Source: Austropuccinia psidii (Eukaryota > Basidiomycota > Pucciniomycetes > Pucciniales > Sphaerophragmiaceae). From it: DNA of 64,000 nt. Under the pieces are notes generated by a model. That model worked only from the letters and a program-made list of their open reading frames with translations. It was not told the DNA's origin and made no database searches. Below, piece after piece: positions 18,989 through 30,166 of this stretch (positions within the stretch are counted from its first letter, which is position 1; each line of letters begins with the position of its first letter). Where the stretch lies: the NCBI GenBank assembly GCA_023105745.1, contig JALGQZ010000018.1, forward strand, positions 22,342,132 through 22,406,131, in the 5' to 3' direction. A program made the position numbers and the translations under genes.

Positions 18989-20426
18989 TGTCAGGATGAA
19001 ACTATGATAAAGGTGTAAATAGGCTAGTTACAGCTTTAACTATGTTTGTGACACGGTAAAAATGGTTAAAAAAGATTTATAAGAGTTGAAGATGATTTGA
19101 TTTAAGATTAAAAGGGCTTTACTATATATGATATAGTGGTGGTGAGCGCTGTTGAAAGCCCTGGGTGCAGCTTTATCTGTTGGGTTACAATAATAAAAGA
19201 CTACAATAATTAAGATTTATAATTATACCTGATTATTAACCAAGAGTAAAACTGTTTTTGACAGTTTACTACGTAGGTTATTCAAGAGCAGGATGAGGAG
19301 ACAATTCTGGCTGTGAAAAGCCTCCTTTTTATCCTGAAATGGGGTGGAAAGGGTGCTAGACCTTTCCACATGGAGGAAGTAAAGATTTTTCACTCTCTAG
19401 TACTGGATTGTGGTTTGCAAACAGCCTGTACAACCCGTATTGGGCTCAGATGTGGCTTTGAAACCACATCTGGGCAGTTTTCACCAATACAGGGTGAAAA
19501 CTTTCATCTGGGGACCTCACAGCCTGATTCTGACGTGTATGACGTGTAGAATGCTGTACAGAAGCTGTATGGGACCCCAGTATTGACTGACATATGAGGT
19601 ATTGGAGTAAAAAAAAGCTTCTTTGTATATTTGACACCTCATATTCATGGTTATTGGATATTATCCCATGGTAAGGCTGTATTGGTCAGAATGTGGGAGT
19701 TTGACCTTAAAGCAGCTATACCTTTGTCAGTTCTTGAGATATCAACCTCAAAACTGAACCAGTGTGTAGCTCTGTATGTGGTCTACACAATGGTACCTTA
19801 TTTGATATGGTTATCATTAAATATGGCAAAGGTATGCCATGTACAAGACTTTTGTACATATGCGTGTTTTAGGCAAAAAGCTGTATTGAGCTTGTTTGCC
19901 CCATAAATTCTGATATAGCTGAGATATGAGGAAATGGATGACACCATCAGATAGCCCTGATTGTGCTCCTTCCAAAAAGGTCCCACTTTCATTATCTAAC
20001 ACTAAAACTGTAGAAGTTAGATGAGAGGTGAATATTTTGTTCACCCTTATTTGGCCTGAATTTGACCATAGCTTCTGTAATACTGGCGCTAGCTCAGTTT
20101 GGCTGGTACCATTGGATAGCCCTTACTTAGAGACTCATTTTTCATACCCATTTGATGAGGTTAAGTCTCTTACTCTGTATTTCAGATGAGAGGTGAAAAT
20201 TAAGGTTTATGCTCAGCAATAACTTTGAGCATGAATAACTTTGTTATTCTTTGTCCTATGATGATGGGACTTACATTTTCAGACAGAAGTGAGTTTCCTC
20301 TTTTGTTTGATACATTTTGAGCTAATTTGGCTCAGCTCCATGTTTTGGTGGTATCTTGGCTATACCATTGATTTATGGTATTTTGGCTGTCATACTTGTC
20401 CGCTGGTTTTGAGTCACAGGCTGACA
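18989..20426 (-). mobile_element. mosaic 5' LTR of element Y (right half X-like)
   Basis: 1438 bp, TGTCAGG...GCTGACA, followed by TSD TTGGT. From 18989 to about 19880 it matches the middle LTR 10757-12194 closely (for example GACTTTTGTACATATGCGTGT). From about 20080 to the end it shares variants with LTR 8230-9634 (TTACTCTGTATTTCAGA, TATGATGATGGGACTTACA, CTCTTTTGTTTGATAC). A single switch between 19880 and 20080 fits LTR-LTR recombination. Confidence 0.88.
19434..19493. other. conserved LTR hairpin, copy in right LTR
   Basis: Outer arms CCCGTATTGG / CCAATACAGG and inner arms CAGATGTGG / CCACATCTG. Confidence 0.75.
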
Positions 20427-20431
20427 TTGGT

Positions 20432-22680
20432 GATATTCATATTAAATAAATTTATACCAATTGGAAAGAGATATTTATACCAATTGGGGGTATAAAATTC
20501 AGTAGGGTTAGCCAAGATATGCACCCTTTGGTAATTTTTGAAGGAGAAATAACATTTATTCCTTATGAAGGAAGTATCAGACTGAAAATTGAATTTTTTG
20601 TTATGAATAATTGTACCTCATAACATTCCATAATTAGGAATAATTATCTTAATATCTATAGTAATAATCCTAAGGACAGATATTTCACCATAAGGGAAAA
20701 TAAAAGACAAAAGGTTTCTTTTCTGCTAAAAAAGAAAGGAGTAACTGTCATAAGAGAAGTGAAAAAAGTTAATAAGGAGAAATTTGTGACTGATATTCTG
20801 ATAATGAAGCACTAGGGGCTATTAAAGGCCACTGATTTGACATCTTTCCTATTGTAAAAATACATTATATTCCAATATTAATAAGAAAAGCTTAGCCAGA
20901 TAGCTCTAGAGCTAGAGAAGCATTAGATTCTCATATTAATGAACTAATAAAACTTGGAGTTCTCAGGAAAGCTGGACATAATGAGGGAGTAAAATTCACA
21001 AACCCTGTTATAATCACTTGTAATAATGATAAATAAAGGATGTTTTGTGATTTCAGATCATTTGATACCTATACCATTCCAGAAAGGTAGTCGATTCCCA
21101 GGATCCATGAGATTTTGACTCAATTATCCAAAGCAAGGTTCATCACTTCTATGGATTAATTTAGAGTTTTCCATCAGAATTTTTTGACACCTCATTCTAG
21201 GAATTTATTGAGAATACCTTCCAATTGTGGTATTTATGAATATTTGAGGATTCCTTGTTGAATTGGAAATGCATGCTCTAATTATCAAATAATGATGAAT
21301 AAAATTTCCCCATGTTAGCAATCAGAGGGATGGTTAATCATTTATATTAATGAAACGATAATTTGTTTAGAAACTTGGAAGTTGCATTAAGAGAGACTTT
21401 CATTAGTACTTATGAGAATTCTTCAAGTGAACATGAAAATATCTCTTAAGAAATGTAATTTTTCATTTCATGAGCTAAAAGCTCTGGTGCATGTAGTTTC
21501 AGGACTAAGCCTTGGTGTTGATAAAAAAAAGTGGCTGAAGTCTTACTAAAACAAATTTCCCAGAACAAGAAAGAAATCATGTCTTGCTTAGGGTTTGCTA
21601 GCTATTACAGGTAACACCTGAAATATTTTGCAATCCATGCCAGATCATTTTAAAAAATTCGTGATCAACAAAATGTCTTTGGAATGACACAAGAAAGTAT
21701 TCAGGCATATGAAAAGATCAATTATGCCTTAACCAATGCACCATTATCATTGATTCCAGACTGGAAACTTTGTTTCAAGCTGTATATTGATGGATGTAGT
21801 GAAGGCTTAGGTGCAGCTCTTCATCAAGTACAAGTTTTCAATAAAAAACCTCATCAAGATCCAATTTTTTTATCTCAAGACAAATAAAACCTACTTAGGC
21901 TAGATATGGAGCGAGCCAAATGGAGTGCCTTTGACTTTTATGGGATTTGAAAAAAACTCATTATTATCTGGAAGGTAGTGTTTTTGAGGTGATTACTGAT
22001 TGTAATGCTATGAAATCACTTCTTAACATGAAGACTCAAAGCAGAAACATGTTAAGATGACACATTGCTATACAGTAGTATAGAGGCAATATGACAAGAG
22101 TACATAAAGCTGGAAATATTAAGAACAATTCTGATTGCTTGAGAATATGGGTAGTACCCAATACACCTGACAATCCTTCCTATGCTCCTGCAAATGAAGA
22201 ACCTCAAATTTCAATTGAAGGGATTAACCTCATAGATGTAATAACAGAGTTCTTTGAAGAAGTTAGAGGAAGCTACAAGAAGGATAATTATTGAAATATT
22301 ATTACTTCTCTAACTTACAAAGATCTCAAGGATTCAGATTTAGCTAATTCTTTGGATTATATATGTAAAAAATCTTATGATAATGGAAGATTCCATTTAT
22401 TTTATGGAATCCTATATCACAGGTCTAAAAACACATGTGTAATGCTCTTGTGTATCAAAATGTCAATTAACACAATATTATTAGAGTGCCATCACAAGAT
22501 TTCTTCTGGAAATATTTCTAAATACAGAAAATTGAAAGAATTAAGAAATGTGCTTGATGGCCATCTTGGAGAAAAGATGTCATTGAATACTGCAATAGTT
22601 GTGAGAGGTGTTCAAAAGTGAACAAAGCTACTGGTAAAAGATTTGGTTTTATTATTCATATCCAAGAACCAGGTAGCCCA
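20432..22680 (+). pseudogene. protease-RT-RNase H-integrase start of element D (degenerate)
   Basis: This continues D after X/Y. Recognisable blocks on the plus strand in shifting frames: EITFIPYEGSIRLKIEFFVMNN (protease flap side), RYFTIRENKRQK, then RT with LDSHINELIKLGVLRKAGHNE, IPRIHEILTQLSKARFITSMD, GIYEYLRIP and a ruined catalytic box (IIYINETII for YIDDIII). RNase H follows with KLYIDGCSEGLGAALHQ, VITDCNAMKSLLNMKT and [15 protein letters not shown], then the integrase zinc region to IHIQEPGSPW, where LTR F interrupts. More than ten stops or frame changes. Confidence 0.85.
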
Positions 22681-23410
22681 TGGCATGTAAGGTTTGACTA
22701 TGAAACAATAAGTAAAAATTACTAATATTTTACTTATTGTACTATGAATGTCCTTATAAATGAAATGAATAAAATAAAAAGAATTATTATAATTATGGCG
22801 TAATAAAATTATGTTATTAAATAAATATAAGAATATAATTTATATTATAAAAAAAATGATATATAAAATAAATATATTAATATAAAATAATTAATATATT
22901 TGAATGCACTTTATTACTGTTACCAACAAATAATAAAGGCGTAAAAACAATTTTTTTATTAATAAAAAACAATCAATAACAATAATGTTACTAATATTAA
23001 AGTTATAAATTGATATAAATACTATTTATATCAATTATAGAATTATTAAAGTAATAATAGAGAAAAATTATTATAATAAGAGAAATAACCTACTTTTAAT
23101 GCTTAATATAATAATTTTGAATAATTCTACGCCTAGAAATGTAAATACAACTTATTTTAATTGTAGTTACAATCAAATTTAAGAGAAATTACAAATTTTC
23201 TTGGTTTTATGTGGAATTGAGGTTTTTAAGAGAAATTTAAACAAAACAATTAAATAATTGCAATAATAACCTCAAAGATGAAGATTATTATAGGATTATC
23301 TTTGTTATTTAATAATATAAAATTTTTATATATAAAGAACAAAGAAATTACCTTTTTATTTAATGATTTAATGTTTTGTAAGCGTCTGAGGGGGAAATAG
23401 AGTAAAAAGA

Positions 23411-23422
23411 GCTCTATTTATA
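23411..23422 (-). promoter_or_regulatory. probable TATA box of LTR F
   Basis: The minus strand reads TATAAATAGAGC, followed by CTCTATTTCCCCCTCAGA. LTR G has the same arrangement at 61121-61132. Position in the LTR and orientation fit a U3/R promoter. Confidence 0.6.
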
Positions 23423-23591
23423 TTAAATTCCTTCCTCCTAGAGTCCAACAGGCTTCTAGTAGACGTTCACTGATCATATCCACTGGAATTGATCAATAGT
23501 TTAAGGTTTGGTGATGATTACATCATGATCAAACCATATTATCTCATTATTATGCCATTATTTAGAGTTATCACTATAACTCTAAGTTTGA

Positions 23592-23599
23592 TGACGTCA
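23592..23599. promoter_or_regulatory. palindromic CRE-type site TGACGTCA in LTR F
   Basis: A perfect bZIP/CREB consensus about 170 bp upstream of the TATA box (minus-strand sense). LTR G reads TGACATCA at the matching place, a CpG to CpA change. Binding is inferred only from the motif. Confidence 0.4.
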
Positions 23600-24457
23600 A
23601 GGCTTGGAAGAACCCCAAAATTTGTGGATTTTATCATTTTTAATCATAAAATACCAGGATTCACCAATTTTATCACTCATATTACTGTTAAACTTAATTT
23701 AAGGTTACAGTGAGTGATCATAAATGATCAAATTAAGCTCAAACTTTGATCCTTAATAACCTTTAAGTTTTACACGCTAAAAAAAATTCAGAGAGTGAAT
23801 TCGAATAGCTTGGCATAACCTCATTGTTCTTCCAAGAGAATTTTATTAAATCATCAAAACTCTATTTTTGATGATTTTTCTTGTAACTCATCTTTTCTGT
23901 CAAAATTTAATATTTTAAACTTCAAGCCATAATTTCAAGGGTTTATACCCTGAATTTTGCAATAAACATTACGTCATTCTTGACAAATGAACTATTAGAA
24001 TCTGACTGTCTACTTATTTTTAAGCTTGGACCACTTTCACAACAAAGTGGTCAACAGCTCTATTGATTTTAATCAATAATCCCTTACAGGTTTTAACCTT
24101 GTATATAACTTGTGAAATAAAGTTCATTTCTGTATTCCTACAGTAATTATATGATGACTTTATTTTTGGTTCATCACTCTATCATGCATATTTCAAAAGA
24201 TATTAGCTAAAATCATTGAATATATGTGTTGACCAAAAAAGTGCATATATTCAGCTTAACTCCTTAAGTATTGACTTTGGAGATTAGCTTTCTAATTGTT
24301 TTATGTGTGGGACTTTATGGAGAATCCAATGGTACAATTCATTTCACATGTTGTTTCATCGGTATTTGAAATGATTAAGGATTTATGTTTTTTATAAGGT
24401 ATTATTACTTATAACTCATTAAATATTGACTTTACAGATATTCCATAAAAATGGTAT

Positions 24458-26556
24458 TGTGGTATTCCATACCATTTTACCAGTTTCAAGAATTTTTTTG
24501 AAAATTAACAATTGGAAAGTCAAGATCAAAATTACTAATTCAGGAAATCACCACTCAAAGGACATGATTAAAAATCACACACACCCAGGAACAACATCAA
24601 TAGTAGGGAGGAATGGAAGAATTTAGCATTCAGAATAGAAATAACCACCATATTTCTACAATTGAATGAATTGTAATAGGGAAATCCAATCTTATGGACT
24701 TATACAGGGAAACCTACATATAAGCCTTACAGAATCAACAATAGGCTTAATACATACATAAAAACTCAAAATTACATGGACAAAGTAACATTGTAGTATT
24801 ATATCCACCCCAAAGCCATCGAGAAGATTATATTACCAAGAATTACAGTAACCAAAATACAGTTCATGTGACACAAGTATCATATGACAGTATCCAATTC
24901 AACTCAATACGTGGGAAATCCACTAAAAACCTGAAATTAAATAAAAACACAGGCACTTAAAGAAGGTTTATGCAATCCACATGCATGACATCTGTACATT
25001 ACACAGCCTCAGGATCATCAAATACAACTCAGTTCAACTTCAACTAGCTGCATGCAAGGGGAATACACTAAATTGTAAACCACACAGCAATTACAGTAAT
25101 CAAGAATTAAAACTCAAGAAGATATCCCCACATTGCACAGCATTATTTCCTGAAACTAAATAAATCTTACAAACAAATTATACATGGGCCTATTCACATG
25201 ACACTATCTTCATCCTTTACTCACCAGCATTAATTCCTCAAGGCTGTGCAAGCTGACTAAAGCAGTGTAAAGGAGGAGTCATCTGATACTTTTATCAAAA
25301 TCCCCACAAAGAAAAAACATCTCAATCTTAATTTTGGCCAAACAATTGATGAAAATATCTCAGTCATATGATACCATTCTTAATTTTAAACACTAGCATT
25401 AATCTCTCAAGGCTGTGCAAGATTACTAATACAGTGTAACAGATAGGTCATCTGACTTTTGTTACAAAAATATACACCATCAAAATTATCTCAAGGGTAA
25501 GAATAAACCTTTACATGGAGAGCCCATGGGTACTTCTCACAACATAAAAGGAGGCCTCTCTCTCTAATTTTCTCCTCTTTCCTCATGCAAATAATTATAT
25601 ACCAAGAAGGAGAATAATTATTCATCCCTTACTAGTAGGTTAATCTAGAAATTATTATTATCATTACATTACATTAATAGTGATTTATATATAGCTGTAG
25701 TTAACAGTAGGTATGCCTATATTATAAATTTATCTGTTAGTAAAATACTCATATTCAAAAAAATATTTATATTATACTCTTCTCACTAGGAGAAAAGCTA
25801 TATTACTATTACTATAACCAAGTCAATAAAAACAAAATTCACACTAGTAGTTTCATATCTGTCACTATTAGTATATCTTATTATTTATTATCACCCCAAT
25901 TAAAATACATTATTACTATTATAAGTAGTAACATATTTATCAACATTAACCAGTATTTTTCTTAAAACCTATAGTGGTGTTATCACTTATAATTTCTAAA
26001 TACTTATTAGCTATCACTATTATTATTATCAAAAATATAGTTAACATATTATCAGAATTAGCTATCAGCTAAAACTATTTAAAGTATAAAACAATATTAT
26101 TATATATTATCACTAATACTAAATTTTCTCATATTCAACTATTATCCATTGAATCAAAATACCTTCAACAAAGAAAACAACTTAAAATCACCACTCAGTA
26201 CTATTATAACTATTATTTATTTTACTCAATTATTAATTTATTATCCTACAAAATCACCTACAAATTTATCTTTTGAAATCATTTTATCTAAATTAGTATT
26301 ATTATTTTATCATTAGTCTGATTATTGAATAGGTCTGATGGAGACTGCTGAAAAGTCTTCTCTAGTTGTAAAGCCACAATCTCAAATATTGATTTGTGAG
26401 ATCTGTAGGGAGATTTTTTAGTATATTAAGAGGGGCAGCTAAAAAAACATTAGCACCCTTGGTTACAGGATTATTTCAGCAATTCAAAACTGTTTAACTG
26501 TGATTTCCCCCCTCAAGGACTGCCTTATCCAATCCCACACTAAAAGGAGTTCCACA
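24458..26556. mobile_element. insert H in LTR F, 2.1 kb, probable solo LTR of another family
   Basis: LTR G has no counterpart for this block, so it is a later insertion in F. Its ends TGTGG...CCACA are inverted repeats of TG...CA type, with GTAT directly repeated on both sides (24454-24457, 26557-26560). It has no coding capacity: AT-rich throughout, with a pyrimidine run near 25560. Family unknown; a solo LTR or a non-autonomous element would both fit. Confidence 0.6.
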
Positions 26557-26742
26557 GTATATGTGTATTTTACCATGGGGAATCCAATGGTATATTTTAT
26601 TTCACATGTTTATTCATTGGTTTTTAAGTTAAACCAAGTTTTATGCCTATTGATGACATTTCTGTATTTTTAAGGTAATCATTTTAAATATTTCTTGTGA
26701 CCTTTTTGGGTATGTGGTCATATCTCAAAGGTTCACATGGCA

Positions 26743-27960
26743 GCTGGCTTCTATGTATTATTTGACTGCCTTACCACCTTGTGGTAAGAAAGTTTTCAGT
26801 TAATGTCTTGTTATTGTAGAAAGATACAGAAAAACTCAAATCTTTTTACCATTTAATAAAGATGACACAGCTATGGATACAGCACTTATAATTTGGAATA
26901 GAGATAACTTTCATACTGGTCTGTTTATAAAAGTTATTAGTGATATAGAAACAAGATTTACTTCAGCCTTATGAGAAAATTTACATAAGTTTTTGTGCAC
27001 TATAATATCATTTTCAACGGCTTATCATCCACAAACTAATGGGTTGGCCGAAAGAATGATTCAGAACCTTGAGGAAATGATCAGAGGATTTTCTTCTTAT
27101 TAACTAGAGCTTAAATTTTATAATGGCTTTAGCCATGATTGGTTTATAGACATACCAGCATTGGAGTTATCCTAGAAGGCTTCCATCCCTGCTTCAATAG
27201 GAAAAATTCCTGCAATGTTGGAAAAAGGATGGAATCAAAAAATTACAGTTAATAATTTGAAGAAAAACTTAGTGCATATTAATTCAACTGCATCAAGCTT
27301 TAAATCAATTCTTGATAAAGTGAGGCATCATAAAAATCAAAAAATGAAAGATGCTAATGAGTATGCTAGTCAGAAATGGGACAAACATTATAAGACCCCA
27401 GACTTCAAAGTAGGGGGCTTAATATCAGTTTGAGACTTGAAATTTAATAATATCAGATGTGCAAAGAGGTTTAATGAATCCTTTGCAAGAAAGTTTATTA
27501 TTAAAGCCCTTAATGGGAAAAATGCATTACAGGTAGAACTCACAGGAGAGCTTGAAAATAAACATCCAACTTTTCCTGTTAGTCTGGTAGATAATTATAC
27601 TTCAAGTGATAAGGATTGAGTTCCCTTGAGAAATGAAAAACTCTTAGAGGTACCACCACTTGACCCAAGTAGAGAGAAAAAGGTGCTAAAATCTTTAAAA
27701 GAAATAAGACTTAGGGAAAGAATGAAATAGAACACTTAGTCAGGTACAGAACCACACAATATGAAGATGAGTGGTTTTCAGGAAATAAAATACCTGATTC
27801 TCAAAAGTTTCTTAAATGATTAATAAATGAGCAAATGACAGTTCCTCAAAGAAATTTTGAATCGGCTTCTTCAAATAATTGAAAAGTCTCAGTAGGGACA
27901 TTGGACAGTGAATTATGCCCCCCAATTCAATTGGGGCTATACTATTCAATGGAAAATTGT
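26743..27960 (+). pseudogene. integrase core and chromodomain of element D (degenerate)
   Basis: Reading resumes after LTR F and its [34 protein letters not shown] (second catalytic Asp region), [20 protein letters not shown] with Glu intact, then an open piece 27215-27433 (AMLEKGWNQKITV, YASQKWDKHYKTPDFKVG) and 27437-27619 (KFNNI, ENKHPTFPVSLVDNY). After a stop come KVLKSLKEIRLRERMK and a chromodomain remnant (QYEDEWFSGNKIPDSQKFLK). Stops and at least three frame changes. The first catalytic Asp region lies at the F insertion and is lost. Confidence 0.85.
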
Positions 27961-27977
27961 AGTACCATTATTTTTTA

Positions 27978-27989
27978 GTGGTAGGGAAT
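27978..27989 (+). other. polypurine tract of element D
   Basis: AGTGGTAGGGAA ends at the 3' LTR. Homologous tracts precede LTR K (GGTGGTATGGAA) and LTR J (AGGGGGAGGGAA). Confidence 0.7.
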
Positions 27990-30166
27990 GTGAGCCTGTG
28001 AGATATGGATCACATACCTGTAAGGCCACAAATAAAATTCTTTAAATTTTATTTAGCCATAAACAGAATTATAAAATAAATTTGAAACAAAAAATAAATA
28101 TAAATTTATTTTTCACAAACAGAGTTATAAATATTATGTTTTTTTGGATTCTATACCAATATAATCTAAGGTAGACCCATGGGGTGTTATACCTGAAAAT
28201 GGTTATTTCTAATCTTATTTAAATTTTTAAGAATCTCACACTAAAATTACAAACTTTAATAAATTTTATTAAAATTGTTAAATTGTTAAATTTAAGCTTA
28301 ATTTTACATTTTCAAAAGGTTTATTCAAACTTACAAAAATTCTGTTAAATTTAAGGTGTTGTGTATATTTACTGAATTAAATAAGGATTTTTCATACAGG
28401 CTGTAGCTCCTGCATGAGCTGAATTTAAATTGGTTTAAATCCATTTTATGGCTTGAAATAAATCAAAGGTAAAAATTCATGCAAAAATGTGGGACAAAGG
28501 TAAAAAGGTAAAAAGAACCAGTGTACCCAGATTTTGAGATCTTCAAGAACCCAAATAAGGTTTTCCTTCAGTATTTAAGGATTTTCAACCTGATTTAAAC
28601 ATTAAGACTAGAATTTAATTGAATATTTAAGCTCAAACTGGTTTATTCCTCTATTAGACAGGAATTGAAAGAGGCCAAAGTGTAAATCTCAATATGCAGG
28701 CTTGTAATCAAGGTTTGAAGAGCTTTCAAAGCTTAACTAAGTTTCAAGAATCTTAAATAAGCTTAACATTAAATTTAGAATCATTGAAACCTCATCAAAA
28801 GTTCAGGTTTAGTGTGTATTATTAATTTTATGTGTAAAATAGTGATAACTTCAAAAATTTATAGAAAATCCAATTCTCAATGGATTTACTTGAAAGCCTC
28901 ACACAGTTTACAGATAAATGTTTCCTGTTTATAAATTAAATTTTTAGTATTTTTTATAAGTAATATTTTGTGATATTTGGCCTTGAAAATACCTCTTTCA
29001 ATTATTCTTAGAGAAAAATAAGATTTCTTTAAAAATTAATTGAAAATATTATTTAAAAGATTTTTTCTTGTAATCTTGCTTTTAAGTTTCTCATTTGATG
29101 GAATTTAGTATTTATAAGTTAGCTTTATATTTAAACCTAATATATTAAATCTAAATTAGGATTAAAGTTACTTGGAGCTAAAAATAACACTGGTAAGCTT
29201 AAATTGAGATGAAAAATAAGTTACTTTACCTTCAGAGCCTTACTTTCAAGTATGGTTATTCAGGTTTGATCTTAAAATGCCCTCTATATCTACTATTAAT
29301 CATGAGAGCTTCTCTGAAGGAAGGAAAGAAGCCCTTAAAAAACTGTTTTTGTCCATAATAAGCATTCAAGAAATCAAATTAGACATTTAAACAGGTAAAG
29401 GTTTGTTACATATAAGATATTATTATTAAAAGGAATTATTGAGTAATTTTATCCTTTTTCAATTGAAATAACAAATTCAAATAATAGACTTCAAATTTTA
29501 TTGTTGTAATCACCAATAATTCATTTTATCTTATAGAATTGTTGTATTAAATACCTTTTAAATTAACAAATTTCCTGTAAAACTCTTAAGTCTTATTTTA
29601 CCATGTAAAAGTTGTTTCATTCCTGAAAAATATTGATTTTTGGAATGTTTTGAGTTTATAAAAGGTTTTTTATACTATAACTGTTGTATTTAATAAATAT
29701 TATGAGTAAGTTTTTCTCTTATTATTCTATATATTTATTTTATCTAGTATTAGTTTTTTTATAGAACTTCTCTTGAAGAATTACTTATGCAAAGAGTGTT
29801 TTATATTTTCTATTATAAATGATATCTATACTCTTATTAAGTGGTTAATATTGATATTTTCCGTGTGTTATTGTCTCATTAAGAGACTTACACTTCTTAC
29901 TATTATAACTTTCAGTGACTTAAAATAATAATAGCATAATTATATTAGTTTTATGAAAAGAATTATAATGTTTCTTACTAAAAGCTTTCAATAAGATTGA
30001 TTTTGTTTGATAATTTCTTATTAATATTTGAGCTATTAGTATTGATTATAATTATATTATTATTTGTGTTTAAAGTATTTAATTATATTATATTTTCTAC
30101 TGAGTATGGTCATAGTACTCTTGATTTTTAATAATATTATCAAGTGTTTCATAGAAAAACCTCACA
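27990..30166 (+). mobile_element. 3' LTR of element D
   Basis: 2177 bp, TGTGAGCC...CCTCACA. Its start is set by the polypurine tract and by agreement with LTRs K, F, G and J. It aligns with 2049-3803 from 28185 on. Heavy divergence from the 5' LTR (roughly a fifth to a quarter of sites by eye) makes the insertion old. Confidence 0.82.

Larger units (their letters stand above)
8230..20426 (-). mobile_element. compound Ty3 element X/Y: LTR-partial-LTR-internal-LTR
   Basis: The whole block is flanked by one TSD, TTGGT, at 8225-8229 and 20427-20431. Inside, read left to right, are LTR (8230-9634), the 3' part of a minus-strand pol (9635-10756), LTR (10757-12194), a complete minus-strand internal region (12195-18988) and LTR (18989-20426). 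The middle LTR starts abruptly inside the integrase of the partial copy. The simplest history is that element Y inserted into the integrase of element X, then the right LTR of Y recombined with the right LTR of X, deleting the rest of X. The right LTR is mosaic, as that predicts. Confidence 0.85.
22686..26737 (-). mobile_element. solo LTR F (D/G/J family) in the integrase of D, containing insert H
   Basis: TGTAAGG...TTCACA with TSD TGGCA at 22681-22685 and 26738-26742. It aligns with solo LTR G (56750-62371) at both ends and through the middle. On the minus strand it opens like the D LTR (TGTGA.CC..TGAGATATG). Subtracting insert H leaves about 1950 bp, the family's LTR size. No internal coding sequence, hence a solo LTR. 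Confidence 0.9.
2049..30166 (+). mobile_element. old chromodomain Ty3 (Metaviridae) element D, carrying nested insertions
   Basis: Order on the plus strand: LTR (2049-3803), primer-binding site, gag, protease, reverse transcriptase, RNase H, integrase with chromodomain tail, polypurine tract, LTR (27990-30166). The coding sequence is opened by solo LTR A, by compound element X/Y and by solo LTR F (which holds insert H). Removing each insert with one TSD copy restores the reading across the gap, for example GEYN-like/HMEF across A and FFPCVG/DIH across X/Y. Every coding block has stops and frameshifts. I could not find a matching TSD for D itself: GTTCT follows the right LTR, but the first ~170-190 bp of the left LTR do not align with the right one. 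Confidence 0.8.
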
